Shown: positions 1 through 14,843, counted from the stretch's first letter. The stretch: 64,000 nt of DNA from UMGS1994 sp944386155 (GCA_963931085.1 OZ006973.1:248001-312000), one strand, 5' to 3'. The notes: generated by a model not told the origin, from the sequence alone. Translations and numbers: made by a program.

Positions 1-390
1 AACCATAAAGAGAACAAGAAAGAGGAAATGCAAGAGATAAAGAAAAAAGCAAAAATTATTTTTTATGTATTAGCAACATTTGCTATTGTTTTCACAATTA
101 GTTATAGAAATTCTTTAATAGATGAAGCTTATTCTAAGACTGAATCTTTAAAAAATGAATATTCTAAAATAGAAAAAGAAAATGAGCAAATTGAAGTAAG
201 CATAGATAATAGTTTAAATTTTAATAATATAGAACAAACAGCAAAAGAACTTCTTGGAATGACAAAATTATCAGGAAAGCAAACAGTATATATTCATTTG
301 CCAAAACAAGATTATATTGAAAGCAAGTCTGAAAAAGTAGAAACTAAAAATGATGACAACATTATAAATAAAATATTAAATATGTTTTAA
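1..390 (+). CDS. ftsL: FtsL-like cell division protein, probably 5'-partial
   Basis: Small bitopic protein of the FtsL/DivIC type, a divisome scaffold that in known bacteria bridges early division proteins to the septal SEDS/PBP pair. A Lys-rich cytoplasmic stretch is followed by one membrane segment (IIFYVLATFAIVFTI) and a Glu/Lys-rich coiled coil ending near a conserved-looking ELLGM motif. The first ATG is at 28, but the frame is open to the window edge and the only Shine-Dalgarno-like bases before that ATG (gagg) are too close to it, so the real start may lie upstream of the window. It precedes the PBP gene, as in dcw clusters, but a hairpin terminator separates the two. Assignment rests on topology and position because FtsL sequences are poorly conserved. 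Confidence 0.7.
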   Translation, partial: NHKENKKEEMQEIKKKAKIIFYVLATFAIVFTISYRNSLIDEAYSKTESLKNEYSKIEKENEQIEVSIDNSLNFNNIEQTAKELLGMTKLSGKQTVYIHLPKQDYIESKSEKVETKNDDNIINKILNMF

Positions 391-434
391 ATCACAATAC
401 TAGAAGTAAAAAAATAAGTATTGTGATTTTTTTG
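389..434 (+). terminator. Intrinsic terminator after ftsL-like gene
   Basis: Inverted repeat ATCACAATACT / AGTATTGTGAT followed by seven T residues. It separates the ftsL-like gene from the PBP gene, so the latter needs its own promoter in 435-530. Confidence 0.75.
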
Positions 435-539
435 TTTATAAATTTATATAAGTAACTCCAATTATAATTTGTTTAATAATTATAAGTATAAAAAACATAT
501 AAATTAAATGTTTAGAATATAAATTTATAAGGTGATTTT

Positions 540-2507
540 ATGCAAGAGAATTCATTAAAAACTAAGAAGAGAATGTTAATTGAATTAGTTGTAGTTATTA
601 TTTTATTGGTAAGTCTTATTATAAGAATTGGATATATTCAACTTATAGATGGAAACAGATTAAAAACTATGGCATTAGATCAACAAAGTTTAGAAAGAAA
701 TGTTGGAGCAAAAAGAGGAACAATTTATGATGCTACAGGAAAGAATGTATTGGCTGTAAGTAGTTTTGTAGAATCAGTTACTGTAAACCCTAAAAACATA
801 AAAAAAGAAGATAAAGAAAAAGTAGCAAAATCATTGTCAGAAATTTTAGATTTAGAATATGATGAAGTATTAAAAAAAGTAAATAAAAATACGTCTATTG
901 AAATTATAAAAAAGAGAATAGAAAAAGAAGAAGCAGACAAAATAAGAAAATTTTTATTAGAAAATAATATTACTTCAGGAATAAATATTGATGAAGATTC
1001 AAAAAGATATTATCCATATTCTACTTTAGCTTCTCAAGTTATTGGTTTTTGTGGAAGTGATAATCAAGGATTAAATGGAATTGAAGCAAAGTATGATGAT
1101 ATATTAAAAGGAACTGACGGAAGTATAAATAAATTAGTAGATGGAAAAGGTTATAATTTAAATGATGAAAAAGAGAAATATGTTGAGTCTAAAGATGGCA
1201 ATGATCTTATTTTAACTATAGATTTAACAGTGCAATCAATCATAGAAAAATACTTAGAAGAAGCATGTATAGACAATAAGTGTACAGATGGTGGAAATAT
1301 TATTGTAATGAATCCAAAAACTGGGGATATTTTAGGAATGGCAGGGTATCCGTCGTATGATTTAAATGAGCCTTTTGAAATAAATAATGAAGAACTAAAA
1401 AATATGTGGAATGATATTTCTCAAGAAGAGAAGAATAAATATTTAAATGAAATGTGGCGAAACAAAGCGATATCTGATACATATGAGCCTGGTTCTACTT
1501 TTAAATTAGTCACAGCATCTGCGGCTTTAGAAGAGAATATAACAGACACTGATAATGAAGGTGAGTTTAATTGTAGTGGAGGAATTGAAGTAGCAGGTGT
1601 TAGAATTAGATGTTGGAGATATTATAGACCACATGGAAAAGAATCATTAAGAGAAGCACTAATGAATTCATGTAATCCAGTTTTTATTGGACTTGGGCAA
1701 AAGATTGGAGTTGAAAAATATTATGATTATTTAACTAAATTTGGATTATTAAGAAAAACGGGTATAGATCTACCAGGAGAAGCAAATAGTATTTTTTTAA
1801 ATGAAAATAAAGTTGGTCCTGTAGAACTTGCAACTATTTCGTTTGGGCAAAGATTTGAAGTAACTCCTCTTCAGATGATTACGATGGTATCTACAATAGC
1901 AAATAAAGGAGAATATATATATCCAAGATTAGTTAAAGAAATAATTAATCAAGATACTGGAGAAAAAACTGAAATAGAAATAAAAAAAGGAGAAAAAGTT
2001 ATATCAGAAGAAACATCTAAAAAAATATTAGATATGATGAATTCTGTAGTTTCAGAAGGAACTGGAAAAAATGCAAAAGTAGAAGGTTATGAAATAGGAG
2101 GAAAGACTGGAACTTCAGAAGATGGTGTAAATACAAATAAATATGTTACTTCTTTTATTGGAGTTGCTAGTACAGATGATCCAGAAGTTGCTATATTGAT
2201 AACTTTATATAATCCAACAGGAGAAGGAGGACATCAAGGAGGTGGAGTAGCAGCACCAGTAGCAGGAAAAATATTTTCAGAAATATTACCATATCTAGAA
2301 ATAAAAAATTCAAATGAAAAAATAGAAGAAATTGAGATGCCCAATATTACAGGAAAAACTGTAAATGATGCTAAAAAGATATTAAAAAAATATGATTTAA
2401 AAATTAAAGAAGATACTTTTTCAGGAGATGAAATTGTAAAAAAACAAATACCTGAAGAAGGTATAAAAATAGAAAAAGGAAAAGAAATTGTTATTGAAGT
2501 TAAATAA
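540..2507 (+). CDS. spoVD: Class B penicillin-binding protein, SpoVD/FtsI type with one PASTA domain
   Basis: Peptidoglycan D,D-transpeptidase acting outside the membrane with a SEDS glycosyltransferase. One N-terminal membrane segment (about residues 14-33), then a PBP-dimer domain and a transpeptidase domain with the three signatures in order: STFK with catalytic Ser319, SCN at 377-379, and KTGT at 522-525. A single C-terminal PASTA domain (about 590-655) is typical of the Clostridia SpoVD/PBP2 branch. Start: ATG 540 with an aaggtg Shine-Dalgarno. The next genes murE, mraY, SEDS and murG belong to the same wall-synthesis pathway. Whether it serves vegetative septation (FtsI role) or the spore cortex (SpoVD role) cannot be told from sequence, and only this class B PBP is visible here. 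Confidence 0.9.
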   Translation: MQENSLKTKKRMLIELVVVIILLVSLIIRIGYIQLIDGNRLKTMALDQQSLERNVGAKRGTIYDATGKNVLAVSSFVESVTVNPKNIKKEDKEKVAKSLSEILDLEYDEVLKKVNKNTSIEIIKKRIEKEEADKIRKFLLENNITSGINIDEDSKRYYPYSTLASQVIGFCGSDNQGLNGIEAKYDDILKGTDGSINKLVDGKGYNLNDEKEKYVESKDGNDLILTIDLTVQSIIEKYLEEACIDNKCTDGGNIIVMNPKTGDILGMAGYPSYDLNEPFEINNEELKNMWNDISQEEKNKYLNEMWRNKAISDTYEPGSTFKLVTASAALEENITDTDNEGEFNCSGGIEVAGVRIRCWRYYRPHGKESLREALMNSCNPVFIGLGQKIGVEKYYDYLTKFGLLRKTGIDLPGEANSIFLNENKVGPVELATISFGQRFEVTPLQMITMVSTIANKGEYIYPRLVKEIINQDTGEKTEIEIKKGEKVISEETSKKILDMMNSVVSEGTGKNAKVEGYEIGGKTGTSEDGVNTNKYVTSFIGVASTDDPEVAILITLYNPTGEGGHQGGGVAAPVAGKIFSEILPYLEIKNSNEKIEEIEMPNITGKTVNDAKKILKKYDLKIKEDTFSGDEIVKKQIPEEGIKIEKGKEIVIEVK

Positions 2508-2599
2508 TAAATACTATACAAAAGAAGAATTTAAGTATATAATTAAAAAGAATTTAGTGATATACAAAATAAAAAAATATAAATAGGGGAGATGCTAAA

Positions 2600-4069
2600 G
2601 TGGAACTAAAGAAAATTTTAATTGGACTTGATAACTTAAAAGCAAAAGGAAATCTTGATATAGATATAAAAAATATTGAATGCGATTCTAGAAAAGTAAC
2701 TAAAGATACATTGTTTGTAGCGATTACAGGATATGATGTAGATGGTCATGACTTCATAGATGATGCAATAAATAATGGTGCAACAGCTGTAATTGTAGAA
2801 AATGTTGAAAAATTAAGAAATTCTAAAAAGATGAATAATGCAACAATCATAGTTACTGACAATTCAAGACACGCACTTGCAATAGCTTCATGTAACTTTT
2901 ATGATAACCCTTCAAGAAAATTTAAATTAATAGGAATTACAGGAACTAAAGGAAAAACTACTACTACATACATGATTAAAACTTTACTAGAAGCACAAGG
3001 TAAAAAAGTTGGGCTAATAGGAACAATAGAGAATTTTATAGGAGAAGATAGTTTAGGAGAAAGTGATAGAACAACTCCAGAAAGTTTAGAACTTCAAAGA
3101 TACTTTGCTAAAATGTGTGAAAACAAAGTTGAATATGTTGTTATGGAAGTTTCATCTCAAGCACTTAAATTACATAGAGTTGATGGTTGTGATTTTGATG
3201 TTGGAGTTTTTACTAACTTTTCTAAAGAACATATTAGCGAAAAAGAACATGCAGATATTGAAGAGTATTTTAATTCAAAATTAAAATTATTTGATATGTG
3301 TAAAATGGCTTTTATTAATATAGATGATTTTAGAGGAAGTAAAGTTAAAAAATATGCCAAATGTGAAGTAAAAACTTATGGTATTGATAATATATGTGAT
3401 TTACTTGCAAAAGATATAACAATTACTAATGTTGGAGTAGACTTTAAAGCTAAAATTGGACAAAGAAATGAAAGAATTAAAGTTGACATACCAGGTAGAT
3501 TTAGTGTATATAATTCATTGGCTGCTATTTCTGTTGCTTTATATTATGGTTGTTCAACAGAAACAATAAAAACAGCTTTAGAAAATATTAAAGTTCCTGG
3601 AAGAAGTGAACTTGTTCCAAACAACAAGGAATTATCAATAATGATAGATTATGCTCATTCACCAGAAAGTCTTCAAAATATTCTACAAGCAGTAAAAACA
3701 TATACTAAAGGTAGAGTAATATTAGTATTTGGATGCGGTGGAGATAGAGATAAAACAAAAAGACCTATTATGGGAGAAATAGCAGGAAGAATAGCTGATT
3801 ATTCGATAGTAACTTCTGATAATCCAAGAACAGAAGATCCTAATATGATTATAAAAGATATTGAAAAAGGAATTTCTAAAACTAAAGGAAAATATGAGAT
3901 TATAGTAGATAGAAAAGAAGCTATAGAAAAAGCTATAAAAATGGCAAATAAAAAAGATATAGTAATACTTGCAGGGAAAGGCCATGAACCTTATCAAGAA
4001 ATAAATAAGGTAAAACATCCTTTTGATGAAAGAATTATTGTAAAAGATATACTAGATAATATGAAATAA
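2600..4069 (+). CDS. murE: UDP-MurNAc-tripeptide synthetase MurE (meso-DAP type)
   Basis: Cytoplasmic ATP-dependent ligase adding the third residue to UDP-MurNAc-L-Ala-D-Glu. The P-loop GTKGKTT is at 115-121, followed by the substrate-binding TTPESLELQR region. DNPR at 407-410 is the signature that in characterised MurE enzymes binds meso-diaminopimelate rather than L-lysine, so an mDAP peptidoglycan is inferred. Start is GTG 2600 behind aggggag. The normal neighbour murF is missing: mraY follows directly after 16 bases. Length 489 aa is usual. Confidence 0.95.
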   Translation: MELKKILIGLDNLKAKGNLDIDIKNIECDSRKVTKDTLFVAITGYDVDGHDFIDDAINNGATAVIVENVEKLRNSKKMNNATIIVTDNSRHALAIASCNFYDNPSRKFKLIGITGTKGKTTTTYMIKTLLEAQGKKVGLIGTIENFIGEDSLGESDRTTPESLELQRYFAKMCENKVEYVVMEVSSQALKLHRVDGCDFDVGVFTNFSKEHISEKEHADIEEYFNSKLKLFDMCKMAFINIDDFRGSKVKKYAKCEVKTYGIDNICDLLAKDITITNVGVDFKAKIGQRNERIKVDIPGRFSVYNSLAAISVALYYGCSTETIKTALENIKVPGRSELVPNNKELSIMIDYAHSPESLQNILQAVKTYTKGRVILVFGCGGDRDKTKRPIMGEIAGRIADYSIVTSDNPRTEDPNMIIKDIEKGISKTKGKYEIIVDRKEAIEKAIKMANKKDIVILAGKGHEPYQEINKVKHPFDERIIVKDILDNMK

Positions 4070-4085
4070 GGAGAGTAACTAAAAA

Positions 4086-5054
4086 GTGAACTATAACATA
4101 GTTTTATTATTAATTTCATTTGCTATTGCTACTATTTCTGGTTTGTTTGTAATCAAAGAATTAAAGAAATTAAAAGTAAGACAATCTGAAAGAGAAGATG
4201 GACCAGAAAGTCATTTAAGCAAGCAAGGAACACCTACAATGGGTGGAATAATTATGATAATATCTGTAGTTATAACTACAATTATTGCATATATTTATAA
4301 TAAAGAATTAGCACTTAAAATGATTCCTATAATGCTTGCAGCAATAGGATTTGGATTAATAGGATTCATAGATGATTATAAAAAAGTAGTATTAAAAAAC
4401 ACAGATGGTATAAGTCCTAAGGCAAAAATGTTTGGATTACTTATAATATCAATATTATTTGTAGTGTATTTAACTCATTTTCTACATATAGATACAGTTA
4501 CTTTAATACCATTTTTAAAAACTGATATTAGCTTACCGATATATATTTTTATACCATTTATGATACTAGTTATGCTTGCAACAACTAATGCAGTAAATTT
4601 AACAGATGGCATAGATGGTTTAGCAACATCTATTTGCTTAATAATAATAGCTTCATTATCAGTAATAGGTATATTATATAGTGTGCCAGAAATAAGTATG
4701 ATAGGCAGTATAGCATGTGGAGCTTGTTTAGGATTTTTATTATATAATTTAAATAAAGCAAAAGTTTTCATGGGGGATACAGGTTCTTTATATTTAGGTG
4801 GATTAATATCATGTATGGCAATTTATTTAAAAATGCCACTTATTTTAATAATAATTGCATTAGTTCCTGTATGTGAGACATTATCAGTAATAATGCAAGT
4901 CGCATATTACAAAAGAACAAAAAAGAGAATATTTAAAATGACACCAATACACCATCATTTTGAATTATCAGGTTGGAGAGAAAATAAGATTGTTAGAGTA
5001 TTTTCTTTAATAACTTTAATATTATGTGTTATAGGAATATTTTCTGTAATATAA
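4086..5054 (+). CDS. mraY: Phospho-MurNAc-pentapeptide transferase MraY
   Basis: Integral membrane enzyme that transfers phospho-MurNAc-pentapeptide to undecaprenyl phosphate, giving lipid I. About ten membrane segments. Family motifs are visible: a GTPTMGG loop near residue 50, FIDDYKK around 96-102, NLTDGIDGL near 171, and the histidine motif TPIHHHFE near the C-terminus. Start is GTG 4086 with a ggagag Shine-Dalgarno. It lies 16 bases after murE and 18 before the SEDS gene, so it is very likely cotranscribed. Confidence 0.95.
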   Translation: MNYNIVLLLISFAIATISGLFVIKELKKLKVRQSEREDGPESHLSKQGTPTMGGIIMIISVVITTIIAYIYNKELALKMIPIMLAAIGFGLIGFIDDYKKVVLKNTDGISPKAKMFGLLIISILFVVYLTHFLHIDTVTLIPFLKTDISLPIYIFIPFMILVMLATTNAVNLTDGIDGLATSICLIIIASLSVIGILYSVPEISMIGSIACGACLGFLLYNLNKAKVFMGDTGSLYLGGLISCMAIYLKMPLILIIIALVPVCETLSVIMQVAYYKRTKKRIFKMTPIHHHFELSGWRENKIVRVFSLITLILCVIGIFSVI

Positions 5055-5072
5055 TATGAAAGGATATATTAA

Positions 5073-6219
<1,147 letters not shown>

Positions 6220-6231
6220 AGGAGTGTTAAT

Positions 6232-7350
6232 ATGAGAGTAATAATTGCTGCAGCAGGAACAGGAGGTCACATAAATCCTGGGATTGCAATAGCAAATAAA
6301 ATTAAACAAGAAGAGCCTGATTCAGAAATTATATTTGTAGGAACTGATAGAGGGATTGAAAATGATTTAGTACCAAGAGCAGGTTACAAGCTTAAAACAG
6401 TTGAGGCATATGGTTTAATTAAAAAAATTTCGTTATCAGCAATAAAAAATAATTTTAAAACACTAAAAGGTTTTTCACAAGCTAAAAAAATAGTAAGAGA
6501 ATTTAAGCCAGATATAGTAATAGGTACTGGTGGATATATATGTGGAGGAATAATAAGTAGTGCTCATAGTATGGGCGTTCCAACAATGATACATGAAAGT
6601 AATGCTTATCCTGGAATTGCTACAAAATTTTTATCTAAAAAACTAGATAGAATTTTAGTTGCATTTAATGAAACAAAAGAATATTTAAATAATATGGATA
6701 AAGTCATAGTAACTGGAACTCCTACTAAAGTAAAAAAAGTTAATATATCAGATGAAGAAAAGAAAAAAATATTATCAGAAGTAAATCTTAATGATGAACT
6801 TCCTTTAGTATTAGCTTTTGGAGGTAGTCAAGGAGCTCAGAAGATAAATGAATCATTAATAGGGATAATAAAAAATAGAAAAAACGTTAACTATCAAATA
6901 TTGTGGGCTGCAGGTCCAAAACAATATGAAGTGGTAAAAGAAGAATTAAAGCAAGATGATGTAGATATAGATAATATTCCTAATACTAAAATAGTACCAT
7001 ATATATATAATATGACAGAATATATGAATATTGCAGATTTGATAGTTGCAAGAAGCGGAGCAATGACAATTACTGAACTTTCCTTAGTTGGAAAACCAGC
7101 AATATTTATTCCTCTTCCAAGTAGAGGAGCAAATAGACAAATAGATAATGCAAAAGTTATGGAAAAATTAGGAGCAGCTAAGATAATTACTAATGAAGAA
7201 GTAAATTCAGATAATTTAGGCAATATGATAGAAGAACTTGTTAAAGACAGGACTGTTTTATCTGAGATGGGAAAAAACGCAAATAAAATTGCAATGTATA
7301 ATGTAGAAGATAAAATATATGAAGAAATAAAAAATATAGTAAAAAGATAA
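6232..7350 (+). CDS. murG: UDP-GlcNAc:undecaprenyl-PP-MurNAc-pentapeptide transferase MurG
   Basis: Peripheral membrane GT-B glycosyltransferase making lipid II from lipid I. The glycine-rich GTGGHINPG motif lies at residues 9-17, with GTGGYICG near 100, a second glycine-rich segment (AFGGSQGAQKIN) near 197, and the C-terminal donor-site motif ARSGAMTITEL near 278. Length 372 aa is slightly longer than average but normal for clostridia. It begins 12 bases after the SEDS gene with a gaggag Shine-Dalgarno and ends the wall operon, followed by a hairpin. Confidence 0.95.
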   Translation: MRVIIAAAGTGGHINPGIAIANKIKQEEPDSEIIFVGTDRGIENDLVPRAGYKLKTVEAYGLIKKISLSAIKNNFKTLKGFSQAKKIVREFKPDIVIGTGGYICGGIISSAHSMGVPTMIHESNAYPGIATKFLSKKLDRILVAFNETKEYLNNMDKVIVTGTPTKVKKVNISDEEKKKILSEVNLNDELPLVLAFGGSQGAQKINESLIGIIKNRKNVNYQILWAAGPKQYEVVKEELKQDDVDIDNIPNTKIVPYIYNMTEYMNIADLIVARSGAMTITELSLVGKPAIFIPLPSRGANRQIDNAKVMEKLGAAKIITNEEVNSDNLGNMIEELVKDRTVLSEMGKNANKIAMYNVEDKIYEEIKNIVKR

Positions 7351-7387
7351 AAATATTAGACACATTATTCTTATGTGTCTAATATTT
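7351..7387 (+). terminator. Hairpin after murG
   Basis: Long perfect inverted repeat AAATATTAGACACAT / ATGTGTCTAATATTT with a 7-base loop. The trailing tract (TATTTATTTA) is only moderately T-rich, so termination is likely but not certain. Confidence 0.6.
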
Positions 7388-7461
7388 ATTTAAGATATAG
7401 TTGCAAAATAAATTAATATAGATTACAATACAAAAAGATTAATAAAAAGGAGTTTTTTTAA

Positions 7462-9561
7462 ATGGCAGATAAATTAATTATAGTTGAATCTCCTGCAAAA
7501 GCTAATACTATAAAGAAATTCTTAGGTGGAAGCACTAAAGTTGTAGCATCAATGGGGCATGTAAGAGATTTACCAAAATCAAAATTAGGTATAAACATAG
7601 AAAATAATTTTGAACCAGAATATATTAATATAAGAGGAAAAGCCAGTTTAATTAATTCATTAAAAAAAGATGCAAAAGAAGCTAAAAAAGTATATTTAGC
7701 AACTGACCCTGATCGTGAAGGAGAAGCAATAGCTTGGCATTTAGCATATCTATTAGGAATACCAAATGATGATGTATGTAGAGTTACTTTTAATGAAATA
7801 ACTAAAGAAACAGTAAAAAACTCTATGAAAAAACCAAGAAAAATAGATATAGATTTAGTAGATGCTCAGCAAGCAAGAAGAGTGCTAGATAGAATAGTTG
7901 GATATAAAATAAGCCCAGTTTTATGGAAAAAAGTAAAAAGAGGTTTATCTGCTGGTAGAGTTCAATCAGTAGCAGTAAAACTAATTGTAGATAGAGAAGA
8001 AGAAATTGAAAATTTTATTCCTGAAGAATATTGGAATATAACAGCTATTTTATCAGATAAAAAAACTAAAACAAAATTTGAATCTAGACTAGTTGGTAAA
8101 GAAGATAAAAAAATAGAATTACATTCAAAAGAAGAAGTGGATCAAGTATTAAAAGACTTAGATAAAGAAAAATATATAGTAAGAGATATTACAATTGGAG
8201 AAAAAAAGAAAAACCCTGCTCCACCTTTTACGACAAGTACAATGCAACAAGAGGCTTCAAGGAAGCTAGGCTTCTCTATTAAGAAAACTATGTCTGTTGC
8301 TCAAGGATTATATGAAGGTGTTAAAATTCCAGATAGAGGAACAACAGGTCTTATAACATATATGAGAACAGACTCAACTAGAATTTCAGAAGAAGCAAGA
8401 AAACTAGCAAAAGAACATATAGAAAAAACATATGGTGAAAATTATTATGAGAATAGATATTTTAAAACAAAATCGGATGCACAAGATGCTCACGAAGCAA
8501 TAAGACCATCATATGTTGATATTAATCCAGATGATATTAAAGATAGTTTAACTCCAGACCAATATAAATTATATAAACTAATTTATAATAGGTTTATAGC
8601 AAGTCAAATGGCAGCTGCTATTTATGATACTATAGTAGTAGATATAGATGCAGGAAAATACAATTTTAAAACAACTGGTCAATCAATTAAATTTAAAGGA
8701 TTTATGCTTTTATATGTAGAAACTCAAGATGAGGAAAAAGAATCTCATGATGTAGGAATAGCTAGTATTCCTTATTTAGAGAAAAAGGATGAACTAAAAA
8801 AAGAAGAGTTAAATACTAAACAAAGTTTTACAGAACCACCAGCAAGATATACAGAAGCAAGTCTTGTAAAAATGTTAGAAGAAAAAGGAATAGGAAGACC
8901 AAGTACATATGCTCCTATAATTACTACTATTCTTGCAAGAAATTATATAGAGAAAATTCAAAAACAATTAGTTCCAACAGAACTTGGAAAAGTAGTAAAT
9001 AAACTTTTGATAGAAAACTTTAAAGATATAATAAATGTAGAATTTACTGCAAAGATGGAAGAGGAATTTGATAAGATTGCTGTTGGAAAAGAAGAATGGA
9101 AAAAGGTAATTAAAGAATTCTATGATCCTTTTGAAGTTATAATAGAAAAAGTAGAAAAAGAATTAGAACATGTAAAATTAGAAGATGAAGTATCTGATGT
9201 AAAATGCGAAAAGTGTGGTAGAATGATGGTTATTAAAATGGGAAGGTACGGAAAGTTTCTAGCTTGCCCAGGATATCCTGAATGTAGAAATGCAAAACCA
9301 TATGTAGAAGTAATAGATGAACCTTGCCCAAAATGTGGTGGAAAAGTTCAAATAAGAAAAACTAAAAAGAGAAGAACATATTATATTTGTGAGAATAATC
9401 CAGAGACATGTGATTACATTTCTTGGAATAAACCAAAACAAGGTGAAAGCTTTAATGAAAATAATAAAATAATAGAAGAAATAGAAGAAGAAAATAAAAC
9501 TAAAACTAGAAGAAAAAGCAAAGCAAGAACGAAGACTAAAGCAAAAAAGAAAAGCAAATAA
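7462..9561 (+). CDS. topA: DNA topoisomerase I
   Basis: Type IA topoisomerase relaxing negative supercoils. The N-terminal TOPRIM domain has VESPAKA and the acidic DPDREGE motif. The catalytic tyrosine is Tyr300 in GLITYMRTDST. At the C-terminus there are two Zn-ribbon modules (CxxC...CPGYPEC near 578-603, and CPKCGG...CENNPETC near 620-650), then a Lys/Arg-rich tail likely to bind DNA nonspecifically. 699 aa is the usual size for clostridial TopA. It has its own leader (tail of the murG hairpin, aaaaggag Shine-Dalgarno) and its own terminator. Confidence 0.97.
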   Translation: MADKLIIVESPAKANTIKKFLGGSTKVVASMGHVRDLPKSKLGINIENNFEPEYINIRGKASLINSLKKDAKEAKKVYLATDPDREGEAIAWHLAYLLGIPNDDVCRVTFNEITKETVKNSMKKPRKIDIDLVDAQQARRVLDRIVGYKISPVLWKKVKRGLSAGRVQSVAVKLIVDREEEIENFIPEEYWNITAILSDKKTKTKFESRLVGKEDKKIELHSKEEVDQVLKDLDKEKYIVRDITIGEKKKNPAPPFTTSTMQQEASRKLGFSIKKTMSVAQGLYEGVKIPDRGTTGLITYMRTDSTRISEEARKLAKEHIEKTYGENYYENRYFKTKSDAQDAHEAIRPSYVDINPDDIKDSLTPDQYKLYKLIYNRFIASQMAAAIYDTIVVDIDAGKYNFKTTGQSIKFKGFMLLYVETQDEEKESHDVGIASIPYLEKKDELKKEELNTKQSFTEPPARYTEASLVKMLEEKGIGRPSTYAPIITTILARNYIEKIQKQLVPTELGKVVNKLLIENFKDIINVEFTAKMEEEFDKIAVGKEEWKKVIKEFYDPFEVIIEKVEKELEHVKLEDEVSDVKCEKCGRMMVIKMGRYGKFLACPGYPECRNAKPYVEVIDEPCPKCGGKVQIRKTKKRRTYYICENNPETCDYISWNKPKQGESFNENNKIIEEIEEENKTKTRRKSKARTKTKAKKKSK

Positions 9562-9580
9562 AATATAATAAAAAATTGAT

Positions 9581-9613
9581 AAAACAAAGGCTAAAATAGA
9601 GTCTTTGTTTTAT
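9581..9613 (+). terminator. Terminator after topA
   Basis: Inverted repeat AAAACAAAG / CTTTGTTTT with a 13-base loop, 19 bases after the topA stop. The T-tract is part of the 3' arm. Confidence 0.65.
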
Positions 9614-9658
9614 TAATATAATTTTGCAGAAAAAACTTTAAAAAAGTCAAAAAAACTA

Positions 9659-9688
9659 TTGACTTTAAAATAAGCTTTGTGCTAAAAT
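9659..9688 (+). promoter_or_regulatory. rrn promoter P1
   Basis: TTGACT at 9659-9664 and TAAAAT at 9683-9688 with 18-base spacing. The bases before the -10 (tgtgc) match those before the third promoter, suggesting promoter duplication. Confidence 0.6.
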
Positions 9689-9727
9689 AGAAATGTACCG
9701 ATGAGGAGCACATATAATTTACGAATG

Positions 9728-9776
9728 AACTAGTAATTAAACAGAAGATTTTAAGCATAAACTAGTTTTTATTTTT
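9728..9776 (+). terminator. Possible attenuator between rrn P1 and P2
   Basis: Inverted repeat AACTAGT (9728-9734) / ACTAGTT (9761-9767) followed by a run of ten T in twelve bases. It could end a short RNA of about 75 bases started at P1. The stem is short and the loop is 26 bases, so this is tentative. Confidence 0.35.
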
Positions 9777-9815
9777 TGCACTTTTTACCGAGTTTTAAAA
9801 AAATAAAAAAAAGTG

Positions 9816-9844
9816 TTGACACGTTAAATTTTAGGTGTTAAAAT
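9816..9844 (+). promoter_or_regulatory. rrn promoter P2
   Basis: Perfect TTGACA (9816-9821), 17-base spacer, TAAAAT (9839-9844). The context aaaaaagtgttgaca is shared with P3. Confidence 0.85.
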
Positions 9845-9848
9845 ATCG

Positions 9849-9863
9849 GACATGCAAGTCGAA
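9849..9863 (+). repeat. 15-base copy of 16S rRNA sequence in the rrn promoter region
   Basis: GACATGCAAGTCGAA at 9849-9863 is identical to 16S positions 10177-10191 of this window. It lies just after the P2 -10 box, so P2 transcripts would carry it at or near their 5' end. Confidence 0.8.
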
Positions 9864-9915
9864 AATTGATGTTAAAAATCGCATAAAAAATATTTAAAAA
9901 TATTTTAAAAAAGTG

Positions 9916-9944
9916 TTGACATTAAATATCGATTGTGCTAAAAT
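9916..9944 (+). promoter_or_regulatory. rrn promoter P3
   Basis: Perfect TTGACA (9916-9921), 17-base spacer, TAAAAT (9939-9944) with the upstream tgtgc extension. An inverted repeat CGTTCC / GGAACG at 9951-9976 would form a hairpin at the transcript 5' end. Confidence 0.85.
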
Positions 9945-9978
9945 AAATCTCGTTCCGAACAATAAAGAAAGGAACGAA

Positions 9979-10012
9979 AAAGTACATTGAAAAGTAAACA
10001 ATATCCTTTAAG
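9979..10012 (+). other. 5' arm of the 16S precursor processing stem
   Basis: The sequence is almost exactly complementary to 11665-11697 downstream of 16S, so pre-rRNA can close a long RNase III-type stem around 16S. The arm contains a tacattgaaaag core resembling gram-positive rrn boxA elements. Confidence 0.8.
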
Positions 10013-10125
10013 AGACCAAGCGGGTAGTTTAAGTACTACCAAATAAAAAACAAAAAATCTAGAGTCAAAAACTCAAAAAAATTAAGATTTATATAAAGTT
10101 CGAAAGAACGAAATATAGATACCAA

Positions 10126-11657
<1,532 letters not shown>

Positions 11658-11664
11658 CAGATTT

Positions 11665-11697
11665 CTTAAAGGTATTGTTTATTTTTCAATGTACTTT
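11665..11697 (+). other. 3' arm of the 16S precursor processing stem
   Basis: Complementary to 9979-10012 with only a few mismatches. The pair brackets 16S. Confidence 0.8.
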
Positions 11698-11722
11698 ATG
11701 TACATTATTATAAAATGGATAT

Positions 11723-11800
11723 GGGGGTATAGCTCAGTTTGGCTAGAGCGCCTGCCTTGCAAGCAGGAGGTCAGGAGTTCGACTCTCCTTACCTCCACCA
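11723..11800 (+). tRNA. tRNA-Ala (anticodon TGC)
   Basis: Cloverleaf: acceptor arms GGGGGTA / TACCTCC, D arm AGCTCAG...GAGC, anticodon stem CCTGC / GCAGG with loop CTTGCAA giving anticodon TGC, and T arm with GTTCGAC. The terminal CCA is encoded. It sits in the 16S-23S spacer. The usual companion tRNA-Ile is absent from this operon. Confidence 0.95.
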
Positions 11801-11823
11801 TAAGTAAGTTTAATACTTACTAA

Positions 11824-11855
11824 TAAGCACATTGAAAAATATATAGGTAAATATT
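11824..11855 (+). other. 5' arm of the 23S precursor processing stem
   Basis: Complementary, with few mismatches, to 14844-14876 beyond the 23S 3' end. It has the same acattgaaaa core as the 16S leader arm. Confidence 0.75.
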
Positions 11856-11953
11856 ACAAGGTAAACTAGCATACGAAAGTATGTTAACAATTGAACCAAG
11901 ACAAACGTTGAACACAAAAGTTGTGAACAATGATTTGGACCAAACCTAAAATA

Positions 11954-14823
<2,870 letters not shown>

Positions 14824-14843
14824 CAAAAAGGTTTACCCTAGAA

